Below are positions 30,071 through 40,476 of a stretch of DNA of 54,648 bases, one piece after another. The DNA lies in the NCBI GenBank assembly GCA_963575745.1, contig CAUYUJ010006304.1, positions 1 to 54,648 on the forward strand, written 5' to 3'. How positions within the stretch are numbered: the stretch's first letter is position 1; each line of letters begins with the position of its first letter. The DNA is from Prorocentrum cordatum (taxonomy: Eukaryota; Sar; Dinophyceae; Prorocentrales; Prorocentraceae). The position numbers and the translations under genes were made by a program. Under the pieces are notes generated by a model. That model ran no database searches, had not been told where the DNA came from, and saw only the letters and a list, made by a program, of their open reading frames with translations.

Positions 30071-31965
30071 CAGAGCCGATCGATCCAGACCCGCGGGCGA
30101 GAGGAACGCACTCAGGCAGAGGGGGGCAGGAAGCGGGGCGCGGCGCCCCCTTGGTCCAGTCGTCCGTAGCGTTAGCCATCCTTCCCAAGTGCTGTTCCAG
30201 TCCCCTGCCGACCGCGCCCCAGGATCTCCCCCGAGATGACTCCTAGGACGATGCGGGACGTGAAGCGCTGGAACACCACCCAGACGGAGAGGAGGGCGGG
30301 CGCGCCGAGCTCATTGGCCTCAATTGGCAGCTCAAAGACGGCTACGTGGAGGAGGGCTGGACATGGACCCCGCCGCCCACCAAGGGCCAGGTCACGGGCT
30401 CCAGGAGGCATCCAAGGGGCTCCCAGGAAGCTCCAGGGAGGCCCAAAGAGTACCCTTAGAGGCTCCCAAGAGGCCTCCTCCTCCTCCTCCTCCTCCTCCT
30501 CTCTCGTCCTCCCTCTCCTCCTCTTTTTGTGCCTCTCCCACGTGTGCCCCGAAGGATTTCCACAACGACTGGGGGGAACATATAGTCCGATAGTTTGGCC
30601 GAGCTCTGGCCGCAACGTTAGGCCAGATAGGCGCTTCTAAATGGCAGGGTGCAGCGATTATTCACCGCAGGAATCTTCGATCACGGGAGCCAAATCAGAG
30701 CCCCCTGAAGAGCAAATAGACACGACGATCGGAGTACGAAGGTTATCAGAATGAGCATTACCACAATGGCATTGCTACCGAAACGACCGTCGTGAATTTC
30801 GCCACGCGCGAACGTCTAGGTCGACCACATTGAATCCCAAGCCCCGTCCTGAACTCCGTCCCGACCAGTTTTGCGAGCTGCACCCAGCCGTGGCAGAATC
30901 AACACACCAGGAAGCCCGAAAGAGAGCGTTCCCCCAAGACATCCTCTCCTCCTCCACCCTCCCATCCCCCTTCCCTCCTGGCCGCGGAGGCACGGCGGCG
31001 TAGGGCAGGCGCCTGCCCGTTGTCGTAGTTGAACTGGAACACCGACCACGCGTAAGGGCCTCAGCGGCACGAGGGAAGAACCAAGAGCCGTAGCCACGTG
31101 GCTCTCGCTATTTGAGCTCAAGAGGCCCGCTACTGAACTGCCCGACCTCGCCCAAGAGCGGACAAGGGGCGCCAATGAAGCCCCCATTTGCGCGCGCGGC
31201 AATCTCTCCTCACAGCAGCTACCTTCCTACGCAGTGTGCGACATCAGGCGAGGAAGGGCTGGTCCGCCATGGGACGGGTCACCACTGTAGGAATGCAGGA
31301 GCGCATTGGGCATGTGGGCATCCGAGGGTAGCGTACCTCTGCAGATTCCTATCTACTGCAGCCCGTCGAACGTGGCCACGCTAGCCTACCCTCGGGCTGT
31401 CTTGGTCTCGCCAACATCAAACCGCTGCTGACGCGCGCAGAGCGGTCGGCCGTCTGCCGCACCAGCTCGTTGGCAGGGCATCCGCCAAGAGCTCGACGAG
31501 GACAAGCATGGCTGCCTCCACGACGACCTCGTGGAAAACCAATCGCATCAGGGTCACGGACTTGGCAGGATCTAGGCTGGCCTGCGCAATTTTCCTGCAG
31601 GCAGCCGAGCTGGCACTCTGGCCCGTCTACGTACGATACGTGACTGGATCGGGGACCTTCCTCGTTCAAGCCGTTGTTGTGTACAATGCACTGCTGGACA
31701 ACAGCGGCGCGAAGCTTGCAAAGCTGTGTCTGAAGCTCCTGGTACGTCTCCTCACCCGGGTCAACAACCACGTTGGAAGGCGTTTCTTTATGTTCGGCGA
31801 TGACGGGCGTCATGGGGGGGGGGGGGAGGGCGGGGGGGGGCATGACGTGACGCCCCCCCCCCGCCGCGTGGCTCCGGCACCACAGCCGCGCCCGCGCGCA
31901 CGACGCGACGAGCGACGAGCGACGAGCGACGACGACGACGCGAGCAGCATGTAATTGGCGATCTG
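30071..31965. other. No gene assigned
   Basis: Mostly unique sequence. 30,390-30,475 has CCAAGAGG/CCAGGAAG units like those at 34.4 and 40.1 kb, next to a (CTC)n run at 30,477-30,505. 31,814-31,865 has long G and C runs. 31,905-31,945 is (GACGAGC)n. A plus-strand frame at 31,508-31,954 and a minus-strand frame over the same bases both look partly protein-like; neither can be chosen. Confidence 0.4.
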
Positions 31966-31969
31966 CCCA

Positions 31970-32270
31970 TTGCGCCTGTGTACACCACAACGGTCGCGTG
32001 CACCACGCCGCGCGTGTGCACCTCAGCGCCTGCGTACACCGCAACAGCCGTGTGCAACGCACCGCCCGTGTATACCACAATACTTGGGAACACTACATCG
32101 CCGGTGCACATACACCGCAGCAGCCATGTGCAACACAACGCGTGTGTACACCACAGTGCTTGCGTGCACCGCAGCGCCCGTGCACGCCACACCGCCTGTC
32201 TACACCACGGCATCCGCGTGCAACGCAGCGCTGGTGTACACCACAGTGCCTGCGTGCATAGGACAGGTAG
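31970..32270 (+). repeat. 18-nt tandem array, arm 1 of a large inverted repeat
   Basis: About 16 degenerate copies of an 18-nt unit, for example GTGTACACCACAGTGCCT and GCGTGCACCGCAGCGCCC. Each unit contains a palindromic GTGTACAC or CGTGCACG core. The same family in the opposite orientation forms arm 2. Confidence 0.9.
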
Positions 32271-32667
32271 AAGTAGCACGTACGTCAGGATCTGATGCGG
32301 ACAACTAAACGCCACGCCTGGAAAGTTTTGATAATCGAATGAGACGTTTTTCCCTTCTCCCTCCTCCTCCACCTCAACCTCCTCCTCCTCCTCGTCCTCC
32401 TTTTCCTCCTTCGTACCCCCTGTCGTGCGGCTTGGCGTTGCAACGCACGTGCGCATCTCAGCGTGCACCGCACAATGGTCGATTGAATCGGGCCACTCGG
32501 TTCTCGGACGGCCAGTTTAGCTGGGGCCTCCTGGACGCAAATGGGAGGTAGGGTGATGCGGGCGGACTCGGGGGGACTCGTAGATTCCAGCGGCGCTCCT
32601 TTGTCCTTTCCATTGTTTTCTCTGGAATCCACACGCGCTCCATTTTGTCACAAGGATTACTTCTGAA

Positions 32668-32940
32668 CTTCTATGCACAACCATGGTGCTGTGTTGCACA
32701 CGGCTGATGTGGTGCACACAGGCGCCGTGGCGTACACAGACACTGCAATGCACGCGAGCGTCGTGGTGTACACTGGTGCTGTGTTGCGCACGGCTGATGT
32801 GGTGTACGGAGGCGCTGTGGTGTACACAGGAGCTGCTGTGCCCGCAGGCACGGTGGCACGAACAAACGCTGTGTTGCACGCGGCTGCTGTGGTGCACGCG
32901 GGCACTGTGATGTACACAAGCGTTGTGGTGCATATCGCCA
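32668..32940 (-). repeat. 18-nt tandem array, arm 2 (inverted)
   Basis: About 15 units of GGCGCTGTGGTGTACACA type, the reverse complement of arm 1. The 400-bp spacer, 32,271-32,667, holds a CCTCCTC run (32,360-32,410) and unique sequence. Confidence 0.9.
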
Positions 32941-33083
32941 CCTACATGTTCGTGCTACCCGTCCTCCGTCATTCCTAACCATTCCCAAACGCCGCCAGCG
33001 CGAAACGTGACGTCATCGACCTCCTCCCCCCCCAGATGATTGCCGTCATCGGCGCGGACTTAAAATAGGCTCCAGCTGCGTCC

Positions 33084-33180
33084 GCGCGCACGACGACGAT
33101 GAGCGACGAGCGACGAGCCACGAGCGACGACGACGAACGACGAAAACGACGACGAACGACGACGACGACGACGCCTGCGG
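33084..33180. repeat. (GAC/GAGC)n triplet-type run
   Basis: GACGAGCGACGAGC and GACGACGAACGACG units. The mirror region left of arm 1 (31,905-31,945) carries the same motif, so the inverted structure may extend from about 31,800 to 33,320 with G-runs outside it. Confidence 0.8.
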
Positions 33181-33520
33181 ACCAGACACCTATGCGGATT
33201 CCTACGCGGACACATGCGCGGATCCCAATGCGCACGGCGACAGTGCCCGGAGCGCACTGGGGGGGGGAGCGTTACGTCATAGGGGGGGGAGCGGGGGCCA
33301 TGACGCCCGTCATGCCCCAAGCAATAAAGAAATGGCTTCTTGCCATACTGATAAAGGCCATGATGCAGGCTCCCTTGCTGTCGAAGGCTGCATCAAACCT
33401 CGCATGCGCGCGAAGAGCACGGCGGCCATTGGCCAGCGCCGTGCATCGCGCGCGACGTTGACCGCCAGGCCGAGAGGCAAGGGGATGGCGACCAATCCTA
33501 AGCGACGTCATCCGCGACGA

Positions 33521-33675
33521 AATCATCCGGAAAAACGTTTTTCTGGATGAACTCGTCCGAATGAACTTGCCCAGATGAATTCGACCAATCGTCTTCAGAT
33601 GACGTCGTCCAGGAGAAGTCGCCCGGATGAACTCATTCGGATGAACTCGTCCTGATGAACTCGCTTCGGGTGAAC
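33521..33675. repeat. GGATGAACTCGTCC tandem repeat
   Basis: Eight to ten degenerate units of 13-20 bp such as CCGGATGAACTC and CTGATGAACTCG, directly before the telomere-like tract. Confidence 0.85.
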
Positions 33676-33689
33676 ACGGAGGCTGTCTT

Positions 33690-34215
33690 GGGGTTTACGC
33701 CTGGGGTTAAGTTCCAGACGTAAGGTTCGGCGTCTGGTTCGGGTTCAGGGGTTCGGGCTTAGGGTTAGGGTTTAGGATTCGGGTTAGAGCTAGGGTTTGA
33801 GGCAGGGTCAGGGTTTAGAATTGAGGGCATAGGGTTAGGGTTTAGGGTCAGGTTCGGGGCTCGACTTGCAAGTTCTGGTTGCGGTTTAGGGCTAGGCAAA
33901 GGATCAGGCTTCAGGGTTCGGGTTTTGGGCGAACGTTTAGGTTTAGGGTTCATGATTAGGTTTAGGGTTAGGGTTACTGGTTTGGGCTAGGGTTTAAGGT
34001 GAGGGTATTGGTGTTCGGGGTTAGGGTTCAGGGGTAATGTTAGGGGGCCAGGGCTTAGGGTCAGAGTTTAGGGTTAGGGCTCAGGGTTTGGGTTTAGGGT
34101 TTAGTATAGGGTTAGGCATCCAGGTGTTAGTGAGAATTTAGGTTTCGGATTCAGAGTTAGGGTCTGAGGGTGAGGGTTTAGGGCTAAAGTGTAGGGTTTG
34201 GGCTTAAGGTTTAGG
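33690..34215. repeat. Degenerate telomere-like (TTTAGGG/TTAGGG)n tract
   Basis: About 500 bp dominated by GGGTTTAGG, GGGTTAGGG and GGGTTCAGG on the plus strand. TTTAGGG is the telomere unit reported for dinoflagellates. The units are scrambled and mutated, which indicates an old interstitial tract, not a live chromosome end. Confidence 0.85.
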
Positions 34216-34280
34216 TTTAGTGGTCGGCTCCTTCGGAGAATTATCCACTGGTGTTATTGCACAAAAATATCCCGGAAGAA

Positions 34281-34308
34281 ACCTGACCGCACAAGAACGG
34301 GAAGTGCC
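34281..34308. repeat. 28-bp direct repeat, left copy
   Basis: ACCTGACCGCACAAGAACGG and eight more bases; 26 of 28 match the copy at 35,140-35,167 in the same orientation. The pair brackets the GGGGCCTCTTG minisatellite. Confidence 0.85.
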
Positions 34309-34429
34309 GTTTTTGCTCATAGCAGTGTTTGTCGTCAAAGCTCTGGACGTCAGCGTTCGTACTGGGAGCTCTGGCGTTCGAAGCTGCCCACAAAATCGTT
34401 CGTAATGGAGCCTTGGGATGTCGTGGTCG

Positions 34430-35100
34430 GTCTCTCGTAGGCCTCTTAGAAGCAATTCTGAAGCCTCTTGGGGGCCGTTTTTGGGGGCCGTCTTGGGGGC
34501 ATCTTGGGGGCCTTTTTGGGGCCTCTTGGGGGCCTCTTGGAGCGTCTTGGGGGACTCCCGGGGGCCTCCTGGACCCTCCGGGGGGGCACTTGGTGCCGAG
34601 GACCCGAAAAGTCCATTCGTGTACCTCGTCTGGGCCCCCTCTAGGAGCCATATTGACGGCCTCTTGGGCCGCCGCGAAGCCTCTTGGGGCCGTCTTGGGG
34701 CCGCCTTGGGGCCTTCTGGTGCCTTCTTGGGGCCGTCTTGGGGGCCTCTTGGGCCGTCTTGAGGCGATCTTGGGGGCCTCTTGGGCCGTCTTGGGGCGAT
34801 CTTTGGGGCCTCTTGGGCCGTCTTGGAGCGTCGGGAAACGGAAAAGGCGAGAACCCCAAAAACCTTCAAAAACTATTCAAAAATCATAGATTTGTGCCTC
34901 TGTGGCGCTCTCGTGAGGCCTCTTCGAAGCCTCTAGAGGCGTCTTGGAGGCATCTTGAGGGCCTCCTGGGCCGTCTTGGAGCTCTCTTGGACCGTCTGGA
35001 AGCCATTTTAGGGCATCTTGGAACGCTCTAGGGCGGTGTTGGAGCGCTCTTGGGCCGTCTTGGAGCCCTGGTGGCCGTCTTGGGCGCGTCTTGGTCAGAT
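34430..35100. repeat. GGGGCCTCTTG / GGGGCCGTCTTG minisatellite
   Basis: About 50 degenerate units of 11-13 bp, with CCTCTTGG and CCGTCTTGG alternating. Related sequence, in complement form (CCAAGAGG, CCAAGATGG), is found at 30,390-30,475, 35,600-35,660 and inside the Helitron at 40,120-40,350. Confidence 0.88.
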
Positions 35101-35139
35101 TTTTTGAGCGGGGTGACAATTTTTCCGCAATTTTCCGGA

Positions 35140-35167
35140 ACCTGACCGGACAAGAACGGGAAGCGCC
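35140..35167. repeat. 28-bp direct repeat, right copy
   Basis: Same as the left copy apart from two bases; followed by CACTTTGTCTACAGG. The spacing between copies is 859 bp. Confidence 0.85.
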
Positions 35168-35221
35168 ACTTTGTCTACAGGGCTTGCCAGGGAACGTCAC
35201 GTTGAGAACCTCCAAGAAACT

Positions 35222-35585
35222 TCAAGACGGGCGTCGTCGTTGTCGTCATCGTTGTCGTCGTCGTAGTTGTCGCCCTTCTCTGTCGTCGTCGTTCGTCTTT
35301 TCTCGTTCATCGTTCGTCGTTGTCGTCGTCCGTCGGAGATGTCGTTGTCGTCGTCCGACGTTTCGTCGTTGTCGTTAATCGTTCGTCGTCATTATCGTCG
35401 TTCGACGTTCGATGTCGTCGTCGTCAGTGTCGTCGTCGTCGTCGTCGTCGTCGTCGTTGGGCGTCGTCGTTTTCGTCGTTCGCCGTTCGTCGTCCGTCGG
35501 CGTCGTCGTCGTCGTTGCAGCCGTGCGTCATCGTTCGTCGTTCGTCGTCGTCGTCGTCGCACGTGGACCGTCGTTGCTCGAGAGA
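35222..35585. repeat. (GTC/GTT)n triplet array
   Basis: About 360 bp of GTCGTCGTTGTCGTC type with CGTTCGTC interruptions. All six frames appear open and low-complexity. Confidence 0.92.
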
Positions 35586-35861
35586 GCCGTAAGACGGCTC
35601 AAATCGGTCCAAGATGGCCCAAGAGGACCCCAAGAGAAGTCCAAGACGGGAGATGTTGTTTGTATGCCCCTTCGAGATAACACAAACCTCGTGGAGGTCG
35701 TTTTGGAGCCTCTTGGGGTTCTTTTGGGACTCTTGGGGGCCGTTCTGGGGCCATCTGGGTGTTTTTTTAGTTGTTTCGAAGATTCTTGGGGTCTTTCTCT
35801 GGCGCATATCGAACGATACGCAAGTCGCAGCAGCCTGGTGTGAAACATGGACTGGGCATTG

Positions 35862-35923
35862 GGTCAGTCAATCCGCCCGCATCAGGTCAGTCAATCCGCC
35901 CGCATCAGGTCAGTCAATCCGCC
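35862..35923. repeat. 23-bp tandem repeat, 2.7 copies
   Basis: Unit GGTCAGTCAATCCGCCCGCA plus TCA, starting at 35,862, 35,885 and 35,908. The minus-strand OTU frame ends inside the third copy, so its stop codon is supplied by the repeat. Confidence 0.95.
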
Positions 35924-37781
35924 AGACGATTGCACTCGGCGAATTCTTGTCGAAGGAATGCTGGAAGATCGGCAGTAGACCAAAAGGACGTTGCGTCCGG
36001 GCGGTTGCTGTTGCGCGCGTCTGACTCTGGGGGGCGTGGGCGCAGCTGCGCGCCGCGGAAATGGATCGGCTCCTCCCACCATAAAGCGATCCAGTATGGG
36101 TAATCTGCTCGCTGGCCGCCCACATTGTAGAGGCAGGTGCGGGCGCGTTCACGTAGGCGATCCTGAAAGAGTAAGATTCCCACATCCAAGCGGTCGCTTA
36201 GACTGCGCACGTCAGTTTGAGTACCCCAATGAACGTTGCCTGGCTGACGCATGAAGTGGGAGAGTCTGGCTCGAACCTGGGCTAGGTTGGCGACTCCGCC
36301 AGGTATTCTCGTAATGCGCTCTTCTCTGGCGCCTGCTCCAGAGTGCGCCTGGGCGTACGCGATGCGAACGAGCGCGTCGCCATCATCTTGCTCTTCAAAC
36401 GCCGGGGCGCTTTCAGCGTGCAAAAGGCATTCGAAGCAGAAGTCGGACAGCAACGCTGCAGGGCCCCACTCGTCGAGATGGGCGTTGCTGCGCTGTTGCA
36501 TGGCTGCAGCGACCACGAAGTCGAGCACCTGCCGGGGGCCACTGGCTGTATATCGAGGCGGAGATGGCCCGCAAGTGCTGCATTTTGGCGTTGGAGCCCT
36601 GGAAGAACACTGCGGATGGGATGCTCTTTAAAATGCGTCGTGCCGGCCCACCTCCGTGGAGCACCATGCGAGCGAGGACGCCCGCGACACTGTGGTAGAG
36701 GCAATCTCCGCCAGCTCCGTATTCCACACTTTCCACTTCGAAGGGTCCCGTGGCTACGTGCCGCGTGAACTTCGCGCAGTAGTTGCGCAAGTTCGTCGAT
36801 GCCGGACACGGGGTCCCGCGAGCCCACGGCAAAGTGGAGGTAGCCTCGCACTGTGGCGCGATCAAGAAGAAGGCGCACGTGGGGGAATGTGGCGTGCATC
36901 CAGCCTCTCCGCGCTCGGAGCAGGGCGCTCGCGGGGGGGATGAATGCCTGGCAGCCTTGCGCTTCCCGTTGTCGTCGTTATCTGCGGCACCTCCCCTCGC
37001 GTTAGCGGCACTGTTTGGGCTGCTTGCCGCGTGTGCGTCTGGCTTGCACGCTGTGGCGCTCTGCTCCCCCAGCGGGGCCGTCCTCCGCTGCGCTGCAGCG
37101 GTGCGCTGTGCCGCTTGGGGCGGCTGCGGGCCCGTGCTCCCCGCGGGGGCCGCGCCCGCGCCGGCGGCGCACTGGCGGCCAACGGCCGCACAGATTGCTC
37201 TTTCCGACTCGGAGGCGTTCACCGTGGGCGGCGTCGACGCGCGCGCCGTCTCCATGTTTGGCAGCCGCGGCTTCTTCAGCGGGGGCGCCGAGGACGGTGG
37301 CGTCGCCTGCGCTGCAGCATCCTCGCCCACGCCCGCCGTGTCTCCAACTCTCGACAGGGGCGCAGGTGGCGTCGTTTTGCCGCGCGTGCGCCGAGAAACT
37401 GCGCGGAGCGCTGGCCCGGCTCTCCGATATTCGGCTACCTCGGCGGACTGCCGGGCGGCGCCGTCCTGAGCAAGAACTGAATCCAAGATCTCAGGCGGGA
37501 ACGGTTCCCCCTTCAGATCTTGCAGGATCTGAATCAATTCGTCCAGCGACGCCGTCTCCATGTCAGCAAGGCGGGTAATTTCGTCGAGGATGAATTTCGG
37601 AGGCGGTCGGGACAATTCCCGCCTCGTGGCTGGGCGCAAGATGAGTAAGCCTTCCACGGAGACGGGCCGCGACAGCATGACGTAGCAAGCGAGCCAGTGC
37701 GTGTCGGCGTCCATCGACGGTGGCTTTTTCATGTCGGCCACCACTGCTGGGTACGTGCCACCTTGTTGCACGCCCGTAGTG

Positions 37782-38001
37782 GGGGACGGTTCTTTGGGTA
37801 CAATGCCGAACAACAGTGCCTTTGCACGCGGGCTAGAGGATTGCGGCAGCAGTGGTTCGCCGGACTAGAACTTCTGTCAGAAGGACAGCAACTGTTGTCC
37901 GAACGACAAAGAGTGGTGTCCGGTGGGCCCCAGCGCACAGCAACTATTGTTTTGCGTGAGCAGGCATTACTGTTCGGCATTGTGGCCAAAGTTCCGTCCC
38001 C
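37782..38001. mobile_element. 220-bp element with 39-bp inverted repeats inside the helicase
   Basis: Left end GGGGACGGTTCTTTGGGTAC..., right end (inverted) GGGGACGGAACTTTGGCCAC..., about 32 of 39 positions matching. The interior has CTGTCAGAAGGACAGCAACT and related short repeats. It separates VHGAQG from GGTYPAVV of the helicase. No obvious target-site duplication. Confidence 0.8.
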
Positions 38002-40119
38002 ATTCCGAGGGTGCAGATCCTTGGGCGCCGTGCACTATAATGGTATCCGCTGGAAGTAACCGGTACGTTGTCCGGCGGACAGAAAAGTTCTCCTCTTCCC
38101 ACGTGGCGCGGAGGTATCCGTAGGTGGGCCGCATCTGGAAGAGCCCCTGTCTGTCAGTGCACGTTGGCAAGTCTGCGGGCAAGTCTGACGCTGGAAGCGT
38201 CCACTCAGCGCCGTCCGCTTGCAACCATAACGTGATCGGCATGTACTGCAGGTGCACAACATTGTCGTCCAGGGAGTCCGCGGGGAAACTCTCGCCGTCG
38301 GCGAAGACGATATGTCGAAGCGTGCACACGCAGCCCTTCATCAGTCCCAATCGCACGCAATCCTTCGAGTACATGGTCAGGCGCATGCCGACGTAGAGGG
38401 GCAGCAAGCTGGGCAGGTCCTGCGTGTCTTTCGGGCTTACTTTCTGAAGGAGTGCCCGGCGGACGTCGCTTGTCATTTTCCGAGAGTCCCCTGGGTGAAC
38501 TGGCTCGTCCCGGGCTTGGACGACGTACACGCGCTGCCCCGTGCGCAAAGCCTGCTGTCGCGCATTTTGCATGGACCGATAAGCTCGAATCTTGTGTCTG
38601 TGCACGATGTACGTCCACGGGTGCATTGCAAATGGAGACGCCGGGTCCAGCGGTCGAGTGTCGTTGGAAGACAGAATGCGATTGGTGTATAAGGCCCACA
38701 TCTCGTCAGAAATGTGGCCAGCACGCATCTCTCCAAGCAGCTGACTGAGAGGGCCAGGGGCCCGGACGTTAATGTCTAGCGTCACAACCCGTCGCACTCT
38801 CCGCCAGAGTTGAAGCCCCTGCACTGTTTCCACGTGCTTGGACCTCTTCTTGTCTGCGTCCTTCGTTGTGGCGTCTGGGCCTTTTTCATTGAGGACGTCG
38901 ACTTCGTCTGGGTCTGTGGCGAGGCTCCTGCTGTCCCCCGTCGGGTCTACTGGCGGGAGCTGCATGAAGTCTCCGGACAACGTCATTCCCAAGCCGCCCC
39001 ATGCCTGAGCGGAATTCTTCGCGGCTTTCAATCGGACCTCCGACTGGAAGAGTTGCGCCGCAGCAACCATGGACACCTCGTCGATGAAGCACGCGAGAGC
39101 ACACTCCCATCGATCTCGATGCTGTTCTAAGACAGATCGGGTCAAGCGGCCCTTCTTGCCCGTCACGGTGACGTTGCCGAACGGCAGCTTGCAGAGAGCG
39201 TGCAGCGTGTCACCCTTGAGAAGCCTCGCGGCGGAGTTCGACGGCGCGCACTTCTGAACCGTGTCGGGTCCGTTGAAGTAGCAGATCACCGCTTCCACGA
39301 CTCTCAGCACCGCCGTCTTCCCAGTCCGCCTGGACCCATAAGAGCCAACTGAAAACCATCGGCGAGTGAAGGGCGTCCAGTTGCCGTTGGGCCCGTGGGC
39401 CCATCGAAGCCCCACCTGCGGTTCATGACATCTTGTAGCCATGCCGCGTTCCAGAGCAAAGCGCGGGCCTGTTTGACGTTCACGCGCTCCATGTCCACTA
39501 CATCCAAGACTCCATTATGCAGAAGGTGTAGGCACGCGTCGACCACTGCCGTCCTCGTGCGCGGAGGTACAGGGGGGAACGTCGACGCGTCGCCGGTAGC
39601 CATTGCAGCGCGAAGTCGTCTCTCAAGTGCATCGGGTGCTGGCTGCGGGGACTTGTGTCGATGAAAGTGAGAGTCTGCTTTCCAAGCGTCCACCATCTTG
39701 AAAAACTCTGATTGCCGGTCTGCCGCTGCCAGCGACGCGGCGGGGCGCATGCAAGTTGCGTCGCTGGCCACAGTACAATCTGGCGGCCGCTCCGCAGCGC
39801 GCAGTCGGTCCGAGTTGTCCCGCATGAATTCGGCGATGTATTTGGCCTCTGCTGCCTTGCTTTTCTGCCACGTTTCCGGGGCGATGACGTCGTCCATTTC
39901 GATGCCTTCAGGGAAACTGCCGCAGAGCACACTCGTAGGATCTTGCGCGCGGAATGGTCGGCGAGGCAGTTCATCCGTGGCTTCCTCGTCGTCCATGGGT
40001 ACGTCGGCTGGATTGCCGTTGTCGTCGTCGTCAGATTCCATCAGGATCCGACCAGCCCAATGGGCGGAGGTGGTCGAGAGCGCTTCCTCTGTCAATCTCG
40101 TCTTCCCATTCGGAGAGGG

Positions 40120-40350
40120 TTCAAGAAAAGGCAGGCTCAAGAAGGCCCAAGAGGCCCTTAGGAGCTTCCAAGATGGCCTCAAAAGGCTTTCGAAGGCCCG
40201 AAGAGGCTTCAAGTGTCTCTCAGGAAGCATCCAAAAGCTTCCCAAGAGGTTCAAAAGCTTGTTCCAAGATGGCTGCAAGAGGCCTCCACGATGCCTCACA
40301 AGAAACCCACAAACTGCCTCCAAGCTGCTTCCAACACGCTGCGATTGGTC
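40120..40350. repeat. CCAAGAGGC / CCAAGATGGC minisatellite in the Helitron linker
   Basis: About 18 degenerate units of 10-14 bp in the complement orientation of the 34.4-35.1 kb array. On the minus strand it adds a Leu/Arg/Ser-rich, repeat-coded stretch before the conserved helicase linker. Confidence 0.75.
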
Positions 40351-40476
40351 GCCCATCACTGGCCGTCCGTCTACGTCGTCGTAGTGGTCGTCGTCATCAT
40401 AGTCGTCTTGGTCGTCGTCCTTCACCACACGCATCCGGAGCGCTCCGGATCGGCTGCACTGGCCGGAGGCCAGCAC

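Larger units (their letters stand above)
35914..40476 (-). pseudogene. PIF1-like helicase with C-terminal OTU domain (Helitron)
   Basis: Frame 1, 40,476-39,327: acidic linker, then helical sequence up to LALMGPGG, the first half of Walker A. Frame 2, 39,326-37,967: TGKTAVLRV (rest of Walker A), ACFIDEVSM (Walker B), GDFMQLPPVDP (motif III), LDINVR, MRLTMYSKDCVRLGLMKG and IIVHGAQG. A 220-bp inverted-repeat element (37,782-38,001) then interrupts it. Frame 3, 37,781 to about 36,540: GGTYPAVVADMKKPPSMD, then CYVMLSRPVSVEGLLILR (motif VI), an Ala/Pro linker, and GAGGDCLYHSVAGVLA, the OTU catalytic Asp/Cys motif. Frame 4, about 36,540-35,914: VHWGTQTDVRSLSDRLDVGI, then PYWIALWWEEPIHFRG with the OTU His. 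The helicase would unwind DNA during rolling-circle transposition; the role of the OTU protease in Helitrons is not known. All catalytic motifs remain visible, so decay is recent relative to insertion. Confidence 0.75.

Noticed and set aside
31508-31954. Plus-strand 148-codon ORF and its minus-strand competitor
   Set aside because: Both extend into G-runs and GACGAGC repeats; no family or motif supports either.
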